A DNA stretch of 64,000 nucleotides from Kordiimonas marina (lineage in GTDB: Bacteria; Pseudomonadota; Alphaproteobacteria; Sphingomonadales; Kordiimonadaceae). The notes beneath the pieces are model-generated. The model was not told where the DNA came from, made no database searches, and was given only the letters and a program-made list of their open reading frames with translations. Made by a program: the position numbers and the translations under genes. The stretch is from contig NZ_JAINDF010000007.1 in assembly GCF_023006325.1 (NCBI RefSeq), positions 121,456-185,455 on the forward strand, in the 5' to 3' direction. Each line of letters begins with the position of its first letter. Position 1 is the first letter of the stretch. Shown in pieces: positions 41,639 to 50,311 of the stretch.

Positions 41639-43255
41639 TCAGCAGATCTCAGCCTGCTCGTAATCCAGTATCAGTTCGTAAGCGGGGCGCGTCAAAAACT
41701 CCTCGAGCACGTCATCCATGACGAGGCAGCGGAACAGCGCCGCCGCATCGGTAAGCTTGGCCTTGCCGGTGAAGCGCGCCCCTTCAAGTGCCACGACTTC
41801 CTCCGCCTGAATGGCTTCAATGAGCGCGGCATCAATCACCCGGCCATCCGACAGCCAGGCGCCGTGCGTGCGCCACTGCCATACCTGGGTGCGGCTGATC
41901 TCGGCGGTGGCGGCATCCTCCATCAGATTATGGATCGGCACACAGCCCATGCCGTCAAGCCAGGCCGCGAGGTACAGGAGCCCGACATTGATGTTGGCGC
42001 GGAGCCCGGCTTCGGTGATCTCCCCCTCAGGGACCGCCAGCAGGTCGGCGGCGCTGACCGCAACATCTTCGCGCGAAACCTCAAGCTGGTTCGGCCCCGG
42101 CATCACACGGTCGAACACATCGCGCGCGGTCGGGATCAGCCCCGGATGCGCGACCCAGGTGCCGTCATGGCCTGCCGCCGCCTCACGCTCCTTGTCGGCG
42201 CGGACCTTACCGGTCGCTGCCGCATTCGCCGCCGCGTCGCCCTTGATCGGGATCTGCGCCGCCATGCCGCCCATGGCGTGCGCGCCCCGGCGGTGGCAGG
42301 TTTTGATGAGGAGCTCGGAATAGGCCTTCAGGAACGGCTGGTCCATGGTGACCTGGGCCCGGTCCGGCAGCACGAAATCGGCGCGGCGGGCAAAGCGTTT
42401 GATGACATTGAAAATATAGTCCCAGCGCCCGCAATTGAGCCCGACGATATGATCCCGGAGCTCATAGAGGATTTCATCCATCTGGAACGCGGCGGTGATG
42501 GTCTCAATCAGCACCGTCACGCGCACGCTGCCGCGCGGGAGGGCGAGCCTGTCTTCGGCGAAAGCGATCACCTCTTCCCAGAGGCGGGCTTCGAGATAAT
42601 GCTCCATCTTCGGCAGGTAGAAGTAGGGCCCAACACCCTTTTCAAGTTGTGCCTTGGCGTTATGGAACAGGAACAGCGCGAAATCGAAGAAACCAGCGGA
42701 GACGGGAACGCCGTCCAGATAGACATGCTTTTCTTCCATATGCAGCCCGCGCGGCCGTACCAGAAGAACGGCGGTCTTGTCAGCGAGCTTATACTGCTTG
42801 CCGCTTTCCGGGTTTTCGTAAGCGATCGTCCCCATGACGGCATCCCGCAGGTTCACCTGCCCCGCAATCATGTTGGCCCATGTCGGGGTGGAGCTATCCT
42901 CAAAGTCGGCCATGAAACAGTTGGCGCCACTGTTAAGCGCGTTGATCACCATCTTGCGGTCGACGGGGCCGGTGATTTCAACCCGGCGGTCCAGAAGCGC
43001 GGAAGGGGCTGGGCGGACTTTCCAGTCTGCAGCACGGATCTCAGCGGTTTCGGGGAGAAATTGAGGGAAGTCTCCGCCGTCGAACCGTGCCTGAACCTGT
43101 GTGCGGGCCGCGACTAGCTTACGTCGGCGCGACCCGAACCGGTGTTCAACCTCGGCGACAAACGCCAAAGCCTCGTCGGTCAGAATTTCAGCCATGCGGG
43201 GAACGTCATGGCCGGTAACGACGAGGCCGTCAGCCTCAACCGGTTTGGTAATCAT
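41639..43255 (-). CDS. aceB: Malate synthase A
   Basis: This 538-residue enzyme condenses glyoxylate with acetyl-CoA to malate. Conserved parts include NCFMADFEDSSTPTWANM, RPRGLHMEEKHV (catalytic Arg/His region), ETITAAFQMDEILYELRDHIVGLNCGRWDYIFN and GMAAQIPIK. The ATG at 43255 gives the expected length; the frame runs to 43405 without support. It sits upstream of puuD and allA, whose pathway ends in glyoxylate, so it most likely serves purine use rather than, or besides, the glyoxylate shunt. No isocitrate lyase gene is in the window. Confidence 0.93.
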   Translation of the reverse strand: MITKPVEADGLVVTGHDVPRMAEILTDEALAFVAEVEHRFGSRRRKLVAARTQVQARFDGGDFPQFLPETAEIRAADWKVRPAPSALLDRRVEITGPVDRKMVINALNSGANCFMADFEDSSTPTWANMIAGQVNLRDAVMGTIAYENPESGKQYKLADKTAVLLVRPRGLHMEEKHVYLDGVPVSAGFFDFALFLFHNAKAQLEKGVGPYFYLPKMEHYLEARLWEEVIAFAEDRLALPRGSVRVTVLIETITAAFQMDEILYELRDHIVGLNCGRWDYIFNVIKRFARRADFVLPDRAQVTMDQPFLKAYSELLIKTCHRRGAHAMGGMAAQIPIKGDAAANAAATGKVRADKEREAAAGHDGTWVAHPGLIPTARDVFDRVMPGPNQLEVSREDVAVSAADLLAVPEGEITEAGLRANINVGLLYLAAWLDGMGCVPIHNLMEDAATAEISRTQVWQWRTHGAWLSDGRVIDAALIEAIQAEEVVALEGARFTGKAKLTDAAALFRCLVMDDVLEEFLTRPAYELILDYEQAEIC

Positions 43256-43374
43256 GGGTTTCGCCCCGCCCCTTCGTTGCCTCTGGTTTGCTTCTGAAGC
43301 CTCAAAGGCCCTTAGGGAAGGAAACGCCAATTTCCTTCGAAGCAGCGGCCACCCTACATCTACAATACAGGGAC

Positions 43375-43427
43375 GATAATCATGATAATCTCTTAGGTTT
43401 TTCAAAATATTTTTGATAATAAAACCT
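43375..43427. promoter_or_regulatory. Nested dyads in the aceB-LysR intergenic region
   Basis: TCAAAA-TAT-TTTTGA (43402-43416) is a perfect dyad with 3-base centre. It sits inside AGGTTTT...AAAACCT (43395-43401 / 43421-43427). GATAATC is repeated directly at 43375 and 43384. LysR proteins bind such AT-rich dyads between divergent genes. The outer arm touches the LysR start codon. Confidence 0.55.
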
Positions 43428-43428
43428 C

Positions 43429-44361
43429 ATGGACGTTTTGGACGACATGGCGGTCTTCATTCGGGTGGTGGAAAAGGGCAGCTTTTCCGCGGCGGGGCGG
43501 GAGCTGCGCATGTCGCCCGCGCTGGTTTCCAGCCGCATCGCCCGGCTGGAGCGGCATCTGGGCGTGCGTCTGTTTAACCGTACCACGCGCAAGGTAGGCG
43601 TGACCGATGCCGGGCGCCGCTATTATGAGGACTGCCTGGATATCCGCCGCCGGGTCGCGGAAGCCGAAGCCCGGTTGATGGAAGACGACGGCGCGCCCAA
43701 GGGGGTGCTCAGGCTGACCTGTGGCACCGGCTTCGCGAACACATTCATGACCCGCACGCTGCCCGCCTTCAGCGAAAAGTACCCGGATATTCAACTGCAG
43801 TATCAGATGACCGACCGGCTTATCGACCTCCTCGAAGACGGCATGGATGTCGGCCTGCGCACCGGCCCCCTGGTCGACACCAGCCTGAAGGCCCGCGTGC
43901 TGGCGCCTAGCCCGCGTTATATTTTCGCCGCGCCCGATTATCTCGCCCGCCACGGCGTGCCGCAGACACCGCATGACCTTGTAAACCACAAGTGCCTGCT
44001 GCTGCGCTTTCCGGGTTCACGCCAGTTCCGCTGGCGATTTGAAGGGCCCGACGGCGGGTATGAGCTGGCGCTCAGCGGTACGCTCGACAGCACCAGCGGC
44101 GCGGTCCTCAAGGACTGGGCGCTGATGGGCGCCGGGCTCATCATGAAGGATTATTTCGAGGTCGCCGATGAAGTGGCGAGAGGCAAGCTCAAGATCGTGC
44201 TCGCGGGTCATATGCCGACGGATTCATACCTGAGCGCGCTATACCCCTATGACCGCTACACCCCGCCGCGCGTGCGCGCCTTCATCGATTTCCTCGCCGC
44301 GGAAGTGAAGGCCGACCCGCGCTTCGGCGACACCGCGCCCCCCGCAAACGCCTTCGCTTAA
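43429..44361 (+). CDS. LysR-family transcriptional regulator
   Basis: This 310-residue protein has an N-terminal winged helix-turn-helix (MAVFIRVVEKGSFSAAGRELRMSPALVSSRIARLERHLGVRLFNRTTR) and a C-terminal periplasmic-binding-like effector domain. It resembles the DNA-binding/CrgA-type LysR group. It is divergent from aceB-puuD-allA and likely controls that operon and itself. Effector unknown; a purine intermediate or glyoxylate is plausible. The ATG at 43429 has no clear ribosome site, so translation may be weak or from a leaderless message. Confidence 0.9.
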   Translation: MDVLDDMAVFIRVVEKGSFSAAGRELRMSPALVSSRIARLERHLGVRLFNRTTRKVGVTDAGRRYYEDCLDIRRRVAEAEARLMEDDGAPKGVLRLTCGTGFANTFMTRTLPAFSEKYPDIQLQYQMTDRLIDLLEDGMDVGLRTGPLVDTSLKARVLAPSPRYIFAAPDYLARHGVPQTPHDLVNHKCLLLRFPGSRQFRWRFEGPDGGYELALSGTLDSTSGAVLKDWALMGAGLIMKDYFEVADEVARGKLKIVLAGHMPTDSYLSALYPYDRYTPPRVRAFIDFLAAEVKADPRFGDTAPPANAFA

Positions 44362-44374
44362 ATCTTCACAACCC

Positions 44375-44471
44375 TCGTCATTCGCCGGCTTGACCGGCGA
44401 ACCCAGGAACACCGACATAAGCCGGTAAATACCGTGTTCCTGGACCCGCCGATCAAGTCGGCGGGTGACGA
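44375..44471. repeat. Palindromic intergenic repeat (large imperfect hairpin)
   Basis: The left arm begins TCGTCATTCGCCGGCTTGAC and ends CCAGGAACAC. The right arm is its inverted copy, with about 31 of 38 bases matching and most differences compatible with G-U pairing. It lies between the convergent LysR and xdhC genes and may stop both transcripts. Part of the same sequence (GGCGGGTCCAGGAACACC) is present at 29754-29771. Confidence 0.75.
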
Positions 44472-44494
44472 AAAGAAAAGGGCAGCTACAATAT

Positions 44495-45250
44495 TTAGGG
44501 TCTAAGCATCAGAAGCTGGGCCACGACGGAGGCCGCGATAACCGACGGTTCCTTGCCCTTGATGTCCGGAAGGCCGATCGGGCAGGTAAGGTTCGGCAGG
44601 TCGTCTTCAGTGATCACCCGTTCGCGGAGCATCCGGTTTTCAAACCGGGCGCGTTTGGTGCGGGAGCCGATAAGCCCGCAGTAAGCAGCATCCCCCCGGG
44701 CGAGCACGGCCGCGGTGAGGTCATAATCGAGCGGATGGCTGTGGGTGAAGATCAGGAAATGGCTGCCCGGTTCCGCGCCCTGCACGATCGCGACAGGATC
44801 GTCCGTCACTTCAGCACGGATATGCGGCGCGGTCTCAGCCGGGAATTCGTCCGCCCGCGCATCGACCCAGACGACGTTATAGTCGAGCGGCGCCAGCGCG
44901 CGCGCCACCGCGCGGCCGACATGGCCGGCGCCGAACATATAAAGCCGGTGACGGCCCCGGCTCGCCAGCCGCGCCTCAGCCGCCGCTTCATCCAGCTTTT
45001 CGAAATTCAGCTCCACCCGGCCGCCGCAGCATTGGTCGAGCGCTGGGCCGAGCGCATAGCTTTCGCTGAAGCCTTCCTGGGCCCCATCCGCCAGCAGGGT
45101 GCGGGCTTCCAGAATAGCCTGATACTCCAACGCGCCACCACCGATGGTGCCGAGGATATGGTCGGCTCCCACCCACATGGCGGCGCCCGCCTCACGCGGT
45201 GCCGAGCCCTTGGTTTCAGCGACTGTCACCCACACACCGGGGTTGGCCAT
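44495..45250 (-). CDS. xdhC: Xanthine dehydrogenase accessory protein XdhC
   Basis: This 251-residue cytoplasmic chaperone binds the molybdenum cofactor and helps its sulfuration and insertion into xanthine dehydrogenase. Signature parts are TVAETKGSAPREAGAAMWVG near the start, GGGALEYQAI, a Rossmann-like LYMFGAGHVGRAVARALAPL and YCGLIGSRTKRARF. The ATG at 45250 follows GAGGGA, one base after the xdhB stop. It is the last gene of the uraH-xdhA-xdhB-xdhC operon. Confidence 0.93.
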   Translation of the reverse strand: MANPGVWVTVAETKGSAPREAGAAMWVGADHILGTIGGGALEYQAILEARTLLADGAQEGFSESYALGPALDQCCGGRVELNFEKLDEAAAEARLASRGRHRLYMFGAGHVGRAVARALAPLDYNVVWVDARADEFPAETAPHIRAEVTDDPVAIVQGAEPGSHFLIFTHSHPLDYDLTAAVLARGDAAYCGLIGSRTKRARFENRMLRERVITEDDLPNLTCPIGLPDIKGKEPSVIAASVVAQLLMLRP

Positions 45251-45251
45251 A

Positions 45252-47579
45252 TTATCCCTCGCGCATTGCCGTGACCGCCTTCAACACTTCCTCCGGCGTG
45301 GCAGGGGCGTTGAGGGTCGGCCAGCTTTTATAGCCGCTTACGGCGGAGATTGCATCCGCAAGTGCGAGGAAAACCGAGTTGGCCAGCATGAAGGGCGGCT
45401 CGCCCACGGCCTTCGACCGGTGGATCGTCGCCTCGACATTACGCCCCTTACTGTAGAGTGCGATATTCATCTCATCCGGCCGGTCGCTGCAGGCGGGGAT
45501 TTTGTAGGTTGATGGCGCGTGGGTCGTCAGACGGCCACGGGTATCGAACACCAGCTCCTCGGTCGTCAGCCAGCCCATGCCCTGGATGAAGCCGCCCTCG
45601 ATCTGCCCGCGGTCGATGGCCGGATTGAGGGACCGCCCGGTGTCATGCAGGATGTCCACCCGGTCGACCTTATATTCGCCGGTGAGCGTGTCGATGGTGA
45701 CTTCGCTGAGCGCGGCACCGTAGCAGAAATAGAGGAACGGCCGCCCCTTGTGGACGCTGCGGTCATAATGGATTTTCGGCGTCTTGTAGAAGCCGGTGGA
45801 GGACAGAGAGACCCGGTTCAGGTAGGCGTCCTTCGCGATGTCCGCGAACGCCAGTTCCCGGTTTTCCACATAGACATGGCCCGCGCGGAAGGTGACCCGG
45901 TCTTTCGGGCACGCGTATTTTTCCGCGAGGAAATCGATCAGCCGCGCCTTGATGCGGCGCGCGGCATCCAGCGCCGCCATGCCGTTGAGGTCCGAGCCTG
46001 AAGACGCCGCGGTCGCTGAGGTGTTCGGCACCTTGGCGGTGGTGGTGGCGGTGATTTTGATATGGTCGATATCGATCTGGAATTCCTCGGCCACCACCTG
46101 TGCCACCTTGACGAACAGGCCCTGCCCCATCTCGGTGCCGCCGTGGTTGAGGTGCACGCTGCCGTCGGCGTAGACATGGACGAGCGCTCCCGCCTGGTTG
46201 AGGTGCTGGGTGGTGAAGCTGATGCCGAATTTGACCGGCGTGAGCGCGAGGCCCTTCTTGAGGTAGGGGCTGCCTTCATTGAAGGCGCGCACAGCCGCCT
46301 TGCGCATGTCATAGCCCGTGCTTGCCTTCAGCTCGGCGATCAGCTCGGGCGCGATATTGTCCTCGACCGTCATGCCGTAGGGCGTGGTGTCCCGGCCTTT
46401 GCCGCCATAAAGGTTGGCCTCGCGGACCGCGACCGGGTCTTTCCCGAGCGTATGGGCGATGCGTCCCATCACCGCCTCGATCCCCAGCATGCCCTGCGGG
46501 CCGCCGAAGCCGCGGAAGGCTGTGTTGGACACCGTGTGGGTTTTCATGCGCTTGCTTTCGATGCGCACGTCGCCGAGGTAATAGCAGTTATCGACATGGA
46601 ACATGGCGCGGTCGTTGATCGCGGGCGACAGGTCGGTCGAGCGGCCACAGCGCGAGGCAAGCCCCACCTTCATGCCACTGATACGGCCGTCATCGTCGAA
46701 GCCGACCTCATAATCATATTTGAAATCGTGGCGCTTGCCGGTGATGACCATATCGTCGTCCCGGTCGAGCCGCAGCTTGGCCGGGCGTCCGGTTTTCACC
46801 GCTGCGAGCGCCGCCATGGCCGCGAACATCGCCGGGTGGGTTTCCTTGCCGCCGAAGCCGCCGCCCATGCGCCGCACCTCCACCGTCACCGCGTTGGTCG
46901 GCCGCCCGAGCACGTGGGCGACCAGATGCTGCACTTCCGACGGGTGCTGGGTCGAGGAGAAAACATGGACGTCGCCGTCTTCGAGGGGGCTCGCCAGCGC
47001 GATCTGGCCCTCAAGATAGAAGTGATCCTGTCCGCCGATGCGGAAGCTGCCCTTGAGCGTATGCTTGGCGGCTTTGAGCCCCGCGTCGGCATCGCCCTGC
47101 GCCATCACCTGCGCCGGTTCGATCATCGAACCAGCCTCCAGCGCGGCATCAATGCTCAGGAGCGCGGGCAGTTCTTCATAAGCCACCACCGCCTTCATCG
47201 CTGCCGCGAACGCCTGCTCCCGGCTGTCCGCCGCGACCGCGAAGATCGGCTGGCCGACATACTCGACGAAATCGGTGGCGAACAGCGGGTCATCGCCCGC
47301 GAACGGGCTGACATCATTATGGCCGGGGATGTCCTTGGCGCTCAGCACACAGGCGACACCGTCGGCTGCGCGCACCGGCGCAAGATCCATCTCGACTAAG
47401 CGCGCGTGCGGCCGCTCACTCATCGCCACATAGATATGGAGGAGGTTTTTGGGTTCCGGCAGGTCGTCGATATAGTGCGCCGTGCCCGCGACATGCTTAT
47501 GGGCGCTATCGTGCCTCAGCTCGGTGTGCACCGCGCCCTTGATGTCGGAAACACGTGGCCCTTTGGTATTCTCAAGCAT
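45252..47579 (-). CDS. xdhB: Xanthine dehydrogenase molybdopterin-binding subunit XdhB
   Basis: This 775-residue large subunit hydroxylates hypoxanthine and xanthine to urate at a molybdenum centre. Signature parts include TAHYIDDLPEP, VEVRRMGGGFGGKETHPAMFAA, FRGFGGPQGML (FRGFG catalytic loop) and a conserved terminal GEPPFMLANSVF. The ATG at 47579 follows AAGGAG and overlaps the xdhA end by 8 bases. The frame extends to 47603. Confidence 0.95.
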   Translation of the reverse strand: MLENTKGPRVSDIKGAVHTELRHDSAHKHVAGTAHYIDDLPEPKNLLHIYVAMSERPHARLVEMDLAPVRAADGVACVLSAKDIPGHNDVSPFAGDDPLFATDFVEYVGQPIFAVAADSREQAFAAAMKAVVAYEELPALLSIDAALEAGSMIEPAQVMAQGDADAGLKAAKHTLKGSFRIGGQDHFYLEGQIALASPLEDGDVHVFSSTQHPSEVQHLVAHVLGRPTNAVTVEVRRMGGGFGGKETHPAMFAAMAALAAVKTGRPAKLRLDRDDDMVITGKRHDFKYDYEVGFDDDGRISGMKVGLASRCGRSTDLSPAINDRAMFHVDNCYYLGDVRIESKRMKTHTVSNTAFRGFGGPQGMLGIEAVMGRIAHTLGKDPVAVREANLYGGKGRDTTPYGMTVEDNIAPELIAELKASTGYDMRKAAVRAFNEGSPYLKKGLALTPVKFGISFTTQHLNQAGALVHVYADGSVHLNHGGTEMGQGLFVKVAQVVAEEFQIDIDHIKITATTTAKVPNTSATAASSGSDLNGMAALDAARRIKARLIDFLAEKYACPKDRVTFRAGHVYVENRELAFADIAKDAYLNRVSLSSTGFYKTPKIHYDRSVHKGRPFLYFCYGAALSEVTIDTLTGEYKVDRVDILHDTGRSLNPAIDRGQIEGGFIQGMGWLTTEELVFDTRGRLTTHAPSTYKIPACSDRPDEMNIALYSKGRNVEATIHRSKAVGEPPFMLANSVFLALADAISAVSGYKSWPTLNAPATPEEVLKAVTAMREG

Positions 47580-49050
47580 GGGCCAGCTCCTTGTCGCCAA
47601 CAAGGCGGGTATCCGCCGTCCCGGTCGTCTCGACGAAGGCTTTCATCAGGAGGTTCCGGGCCGCGCGGAGCCGATATTCGGCTGACGCGCGCATGTCGGA
47701 CAGTGGTGTATAATCCTCCGCCATCGCGACCATGCCCCTGGCCACCGTCTCGCGCGTCCAGGGTTTGCCGGTGATGGCCGCTTCGGTCTTTTCCGCGCGT
47801 TTGGGTGTCGCCGCCATGCCGCCGAAGGCAATGCGCGCCTTGGTCACCATACCGTCCTCAAGGGTCAGCGCGAAGGCGCCGCAGACGGCGGAGATATCCT
47901 GGTCGAAGCGCTTGGAAAGCTTGTAGGCGCGGTATTTCAGCCCCTCAGCCGGTTTAGGCACGATGATGCGGACGACAAATTCGCCGAGCGCGCGGTCCTG
48001 CTGGCCGTAGGTAATGAAATAATCCTCCAGCGGGATCGTGCGTTCCTCCGCGCCCCAGCGCAACACCAGCTTGGCCCCCGCGGCAATGAGCGCGGGCATG
48101 CTGTCCCCGATCGGTGAGCCGTTGGCGATATTGCCGCCGAGCGTACCGCTGTTGCGGATCTGCACCGAGGCGAAACGGCGGAACAATTCACCCATATCGC
48201 CATAGTGGTTGCCCAGAAGCTCCATGGCGTCAGCCACTGAAACACCGGCTCCAATCTCTAACGACTCGGACGACTCGCGAGTCATCTTCAATTCCGGCAC
48301 ATCGCCGAGAGAAATCAGCGTCTCCAGCTCACGGTGCTGTTTGGTCACCCACAGGCCGACATCGGTGCCGCCCGCGAGGAACGTGGCGTCCGGATAGGCG
48401 ACGGCGAGGTCGGCCAGCGCCCCAATTGTTACGGGTGCGAAATATTTCTTTTCCCCGCCGGTGAGCTTGCTGACGGCGCTGAGGCTCAGCGTGTCCATGC
48501 GCCGGATCGCCTTCAGCGCTTTCGCGGCGGCCGCAACGTCCGGCAGGTCATCCGGCGCGATCGTGTGCATCCGCTCCGCCGCCTCGATGATCGGGCCATA
48601 GCCGGTGCAGCGGCACAGGTTACCGGCGAGCGCGTCCTTAATCCGTGCCCGACTGGGGTTCGGGCCTTCGAGATAAAGCGCGTAAAGCGACATAACAAAG
48701 CCCGGCGTGCAGAAACCACACTGGGAACCGTGGGTTTCAACCAGCGCCTGCTGGACCGGATGCAAGCCACCGTCCCGGCCCTTCAGGCTTTCGACCGTCA
48801 GCAGCTCCTTGCCGTCCAAGGTCGGCAGGAACAGGATGCAGGCGTTGACCGCGCGGTAGCGCACGCCACCGTCCCCCTGAAGCTCGCCCACCACCACGGT
48901 GCAGGCGCCGCAGTCGCCCTCGGCGCAGCCTTCCTTGGTGCCGGTGCGGCCAAGGCCGTAGCGCAGGTAATTAAGGAGCGTCTCGGTCGGGTCCGGGTTC
49001 TGGACTTCATGAACCCGGCCGTCGAGGATGAATTTAACCGTTCCCGTCAC
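47572..49050 (-). CDS. xdhA: Xanthine dehydrogenase small subunit XdhA (2Fe-2S and FAD)
   Basis: This 492-residue subunit has a plant-type ferredoxin domain (about 1-85, GCAEGDCGACTVVVG), a second 2Fe-2S helical domain (about 85-165, SQCGFCTPGFVMS and CRCTGYGPI), and FAD-binding plus CO-dehydrogenase-flavoprotein C-terminal domains (AGGTDVGLWVTKQ, SGTLGGNIANGSPIGDSMPAL). It passes electrons from XdhB to NAD+. Its ATG at 49050 is one base after the uraH stop. Confidence 0.95.
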   Translation of the reverse strand: MTGTVKFILDGRVHEVQNPDPTETLLNYLRYGLGRTGTKEGCAEGDCGACTVVVGELQGDGGVRYRAVNACILFLPTLDGKELLTVESLKGRDGGLHPVQQALVETHGSQCGFCTPGFVMSLYALYLEGPNPSRARIKDALAGNLCRCTGYGPIIEAAERMHTIAPDDLPDVAAAAKALKAIRRMDTLSLSAVSKLTGGEKKYFAPVTIGALADLAVAYPDATFLAGGTDVGLWVTKQHRELETLISLGDVPELKMTRESSESLEIGAGVSVADAMELLGNHYGDMGELFRRFASVQIRNSGTLGGNIANGSPIGDSMPALIAAGAKLVLRWGAEERTIPLEDYFITYGQQDRALGEFVVRIIVPKPAEGLKYRAYKLSKRFDQDISAVCGAFALTLEDGMVTKARIAFGGMAATPKRAEKTEAAITGKPWTRETVARGMVAMAEDYTPLSDMRASAEYRLRAARNLLMKAFVETTGTADTRLVGDKELAHA

Positions 49051-49051
49051 G

Positions 49052-49405
49052 TCAGCTACCCCGGTAGGTGCTATAGCCGTAGGGCGAGATCAGAAGCGGC
49101 ACATGATAGTGCGCGCCCGCGTCCGCAATGCCGAACCGGACCGGCACCACATCGAGGAACGCGGGCTCGGTGAGCGCGATACCCCGGGCGCGGAAATAAT
49201 CCCCGGCCGCGAACTCCAGCTGATACTGGCCCGGCACCATATCGGTACCTTCAAGGAGCGCCCCGTCCACCCGGCCGTCGGCATTGGTGGTCGCGGTCCT
49301 GACAAGGTCCATGCCCGTCTCCGTCAGCCGGTAAAGCTTGATCGCGATCATCTGCCCCGGCCGGCCGGACGCCGTATCCAGGACATGGGTGGTCAGCCGT
49401 CCCAT
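49052..49405 (-). CDS. uraH: 5-hydroxyisourate hydrolase (transthyretin-like)
   Basis: This 117-residue enzyme converts 5-hydroxyisourate, the product of PuuD, into OHCU. The family hallmarks are present: GRLTTHVLDTASGRPG at the start, DGRVDGALLE, HYHVPLLISPYGYSTYRGS at the end. The ATG at 49405 follows GAGGAAA; a further ATG at 49417 lies within that site. It is the first gene of the uraH-xdhA-xdhB-xdhC operon and divergent from the GntR gene. Confidence 0.95.
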   Translation of the reverse strand: MGRLTTHVLDTASGRPGQMIAIKLYRLTETGMDLVRTATTNADGRVDGALLEGTDMVPGQYQLEFAAGDYFRARGIALTEPAFLDVVPVRFGIADAGAHYHVPLLISPYGYSTYRGS

Positions 49406-49506
49406 AGATTTCCTCATAAAGTCTGCCCGACATGCAGGCCGTCAGGGTGAACACTGACCGATCCGTCAGCTTCTGTAAAGTCGATCGTAAACATTTTTGA
49501 TATTAA

Positions 49507-49518
49507 ATTGTTGACAAT
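49507..49518. promoter_or_regulatory. GntR/FCD-type operator overlapping a promoter
   Basis: ATTGT-TG-ACAAT is a perfect dyad matching the TNGT-NN-ACNA pattern of FadR-subfamily GntR regulators. It contains TTGACA (49511-49516), a perfect -35 box, with a fair -10 (GAGAAT, 49533-49538) sixteen bases later, reading to the GntR gene. Binding would block this promoter and could also control uraH-xdh. Confidence 0.55.
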
Positions 49519-49575
49519 CTTGTGCGCCCCGCGAGAATTCAGGCCATAAGGTCCACCCTTCGGAAGAGTATCAGC

Positions 49576-50289
49576 ATGAGCCGAGAGGCCGCCAAACCCG
49601 TGTTCCAGCCTGCCGTTCTCACGGAGGAAGATGTCTGCCGCCGCGTGCGCGACAGCGTGCTCGAACAGCGCCTGGCGCCCGGCACGCGGCTGACGGAAGA
49701 CAAGCTCTGCACCGTCTTCGGCGTCAACCGCACGGTGGTGCGCCGCGCCTTCCTGCTCCTCAGCCGGGACAAGATCGTCCATCTGGAAAAGAACAAGGGC
49801 GCCGTGGTCGCAACCCCGACCCCCGAAGAGGCCGACGAAGTGTTCGAGGCCCGACGCGTGGTCGAAAGTGCGCTGATCACCCAGGCGGCAACCCGCGCGA
49901 CACCGGCGGATTTCGAAGGCTTACGCACCCACCTCAAGACCGAGAAGGCCGCGCTGGCTGAGGCCGACATCGCCCGCTGGATCAGGCTGACCGGGGAGTT
50001 CCATATCCTCCTCGCCCGGCTGGGCGGCAACGCGCCGATGCTGGCCTTCCTCGAACAGCTGGTGTTCCAGACCTCGCTGATCATCGCGCTTTACGGCAAG
50101 GCGGGCGCGCCCAGCAATTGCCGCGGCGATGACCATGAACGGCTGGTAACCGCGCTTGAACAGGGCCGCCCCGAGGACGCCATCCGGCTTTTGACCGACC
50201 ACCTCAACAGCATCGAAGCCGGGCTCGATTTCGTCCCGCGCGACGACACCCAGGACCTGCACCAGATTTTCGCAGCCTCAGCCGGCTGA
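49576..50289 (+). CDS. GntR-family (FCD-type) transcriptional regulator
   Basis: This 237-residue protein has an N-terminal winged helix (VCRRVRDSVLEQRLAPGTRLTEDKL...FGVNRTVVRRAFLLL) and a C-terminal FCD ligand domain with likely metal His (TGEFHILLARLGGN, DDHERLVTALEQGRPEDAIRLL). It sits between the xdh operon and puuE-uraD-alc and most likely controls both. The ATG at 49576 is chosen; the frame extends to a GTG at 49522 that overlaps the promoter. The next gene, puuE, starts 22 bases later. Confidence 0.9.
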   Translation: MSREAAKPVFQPAVLTEEDVCRRVRDSVLEQRLAPGTRLTEDKLCTVFGVNRTVVRRAFLLLSRDKIVHLEKNKGAVVATPTPEEADEVFEARRVVESALITQAATRATPADFEGLRTHLKTEKAALAEADIARWIRLTGEFHILLARLGGNAPMLAFLEQLVFQTSLIIALYGKAGAPSNCRGDDHERLVTALEQGRPEDAIRLLTDHLNSIEAGLDFVPRDDTQDLHQIFAASAG

Positions 50290-50311
50290 CCCCGTACCAG
50301 AGAGGACGATC

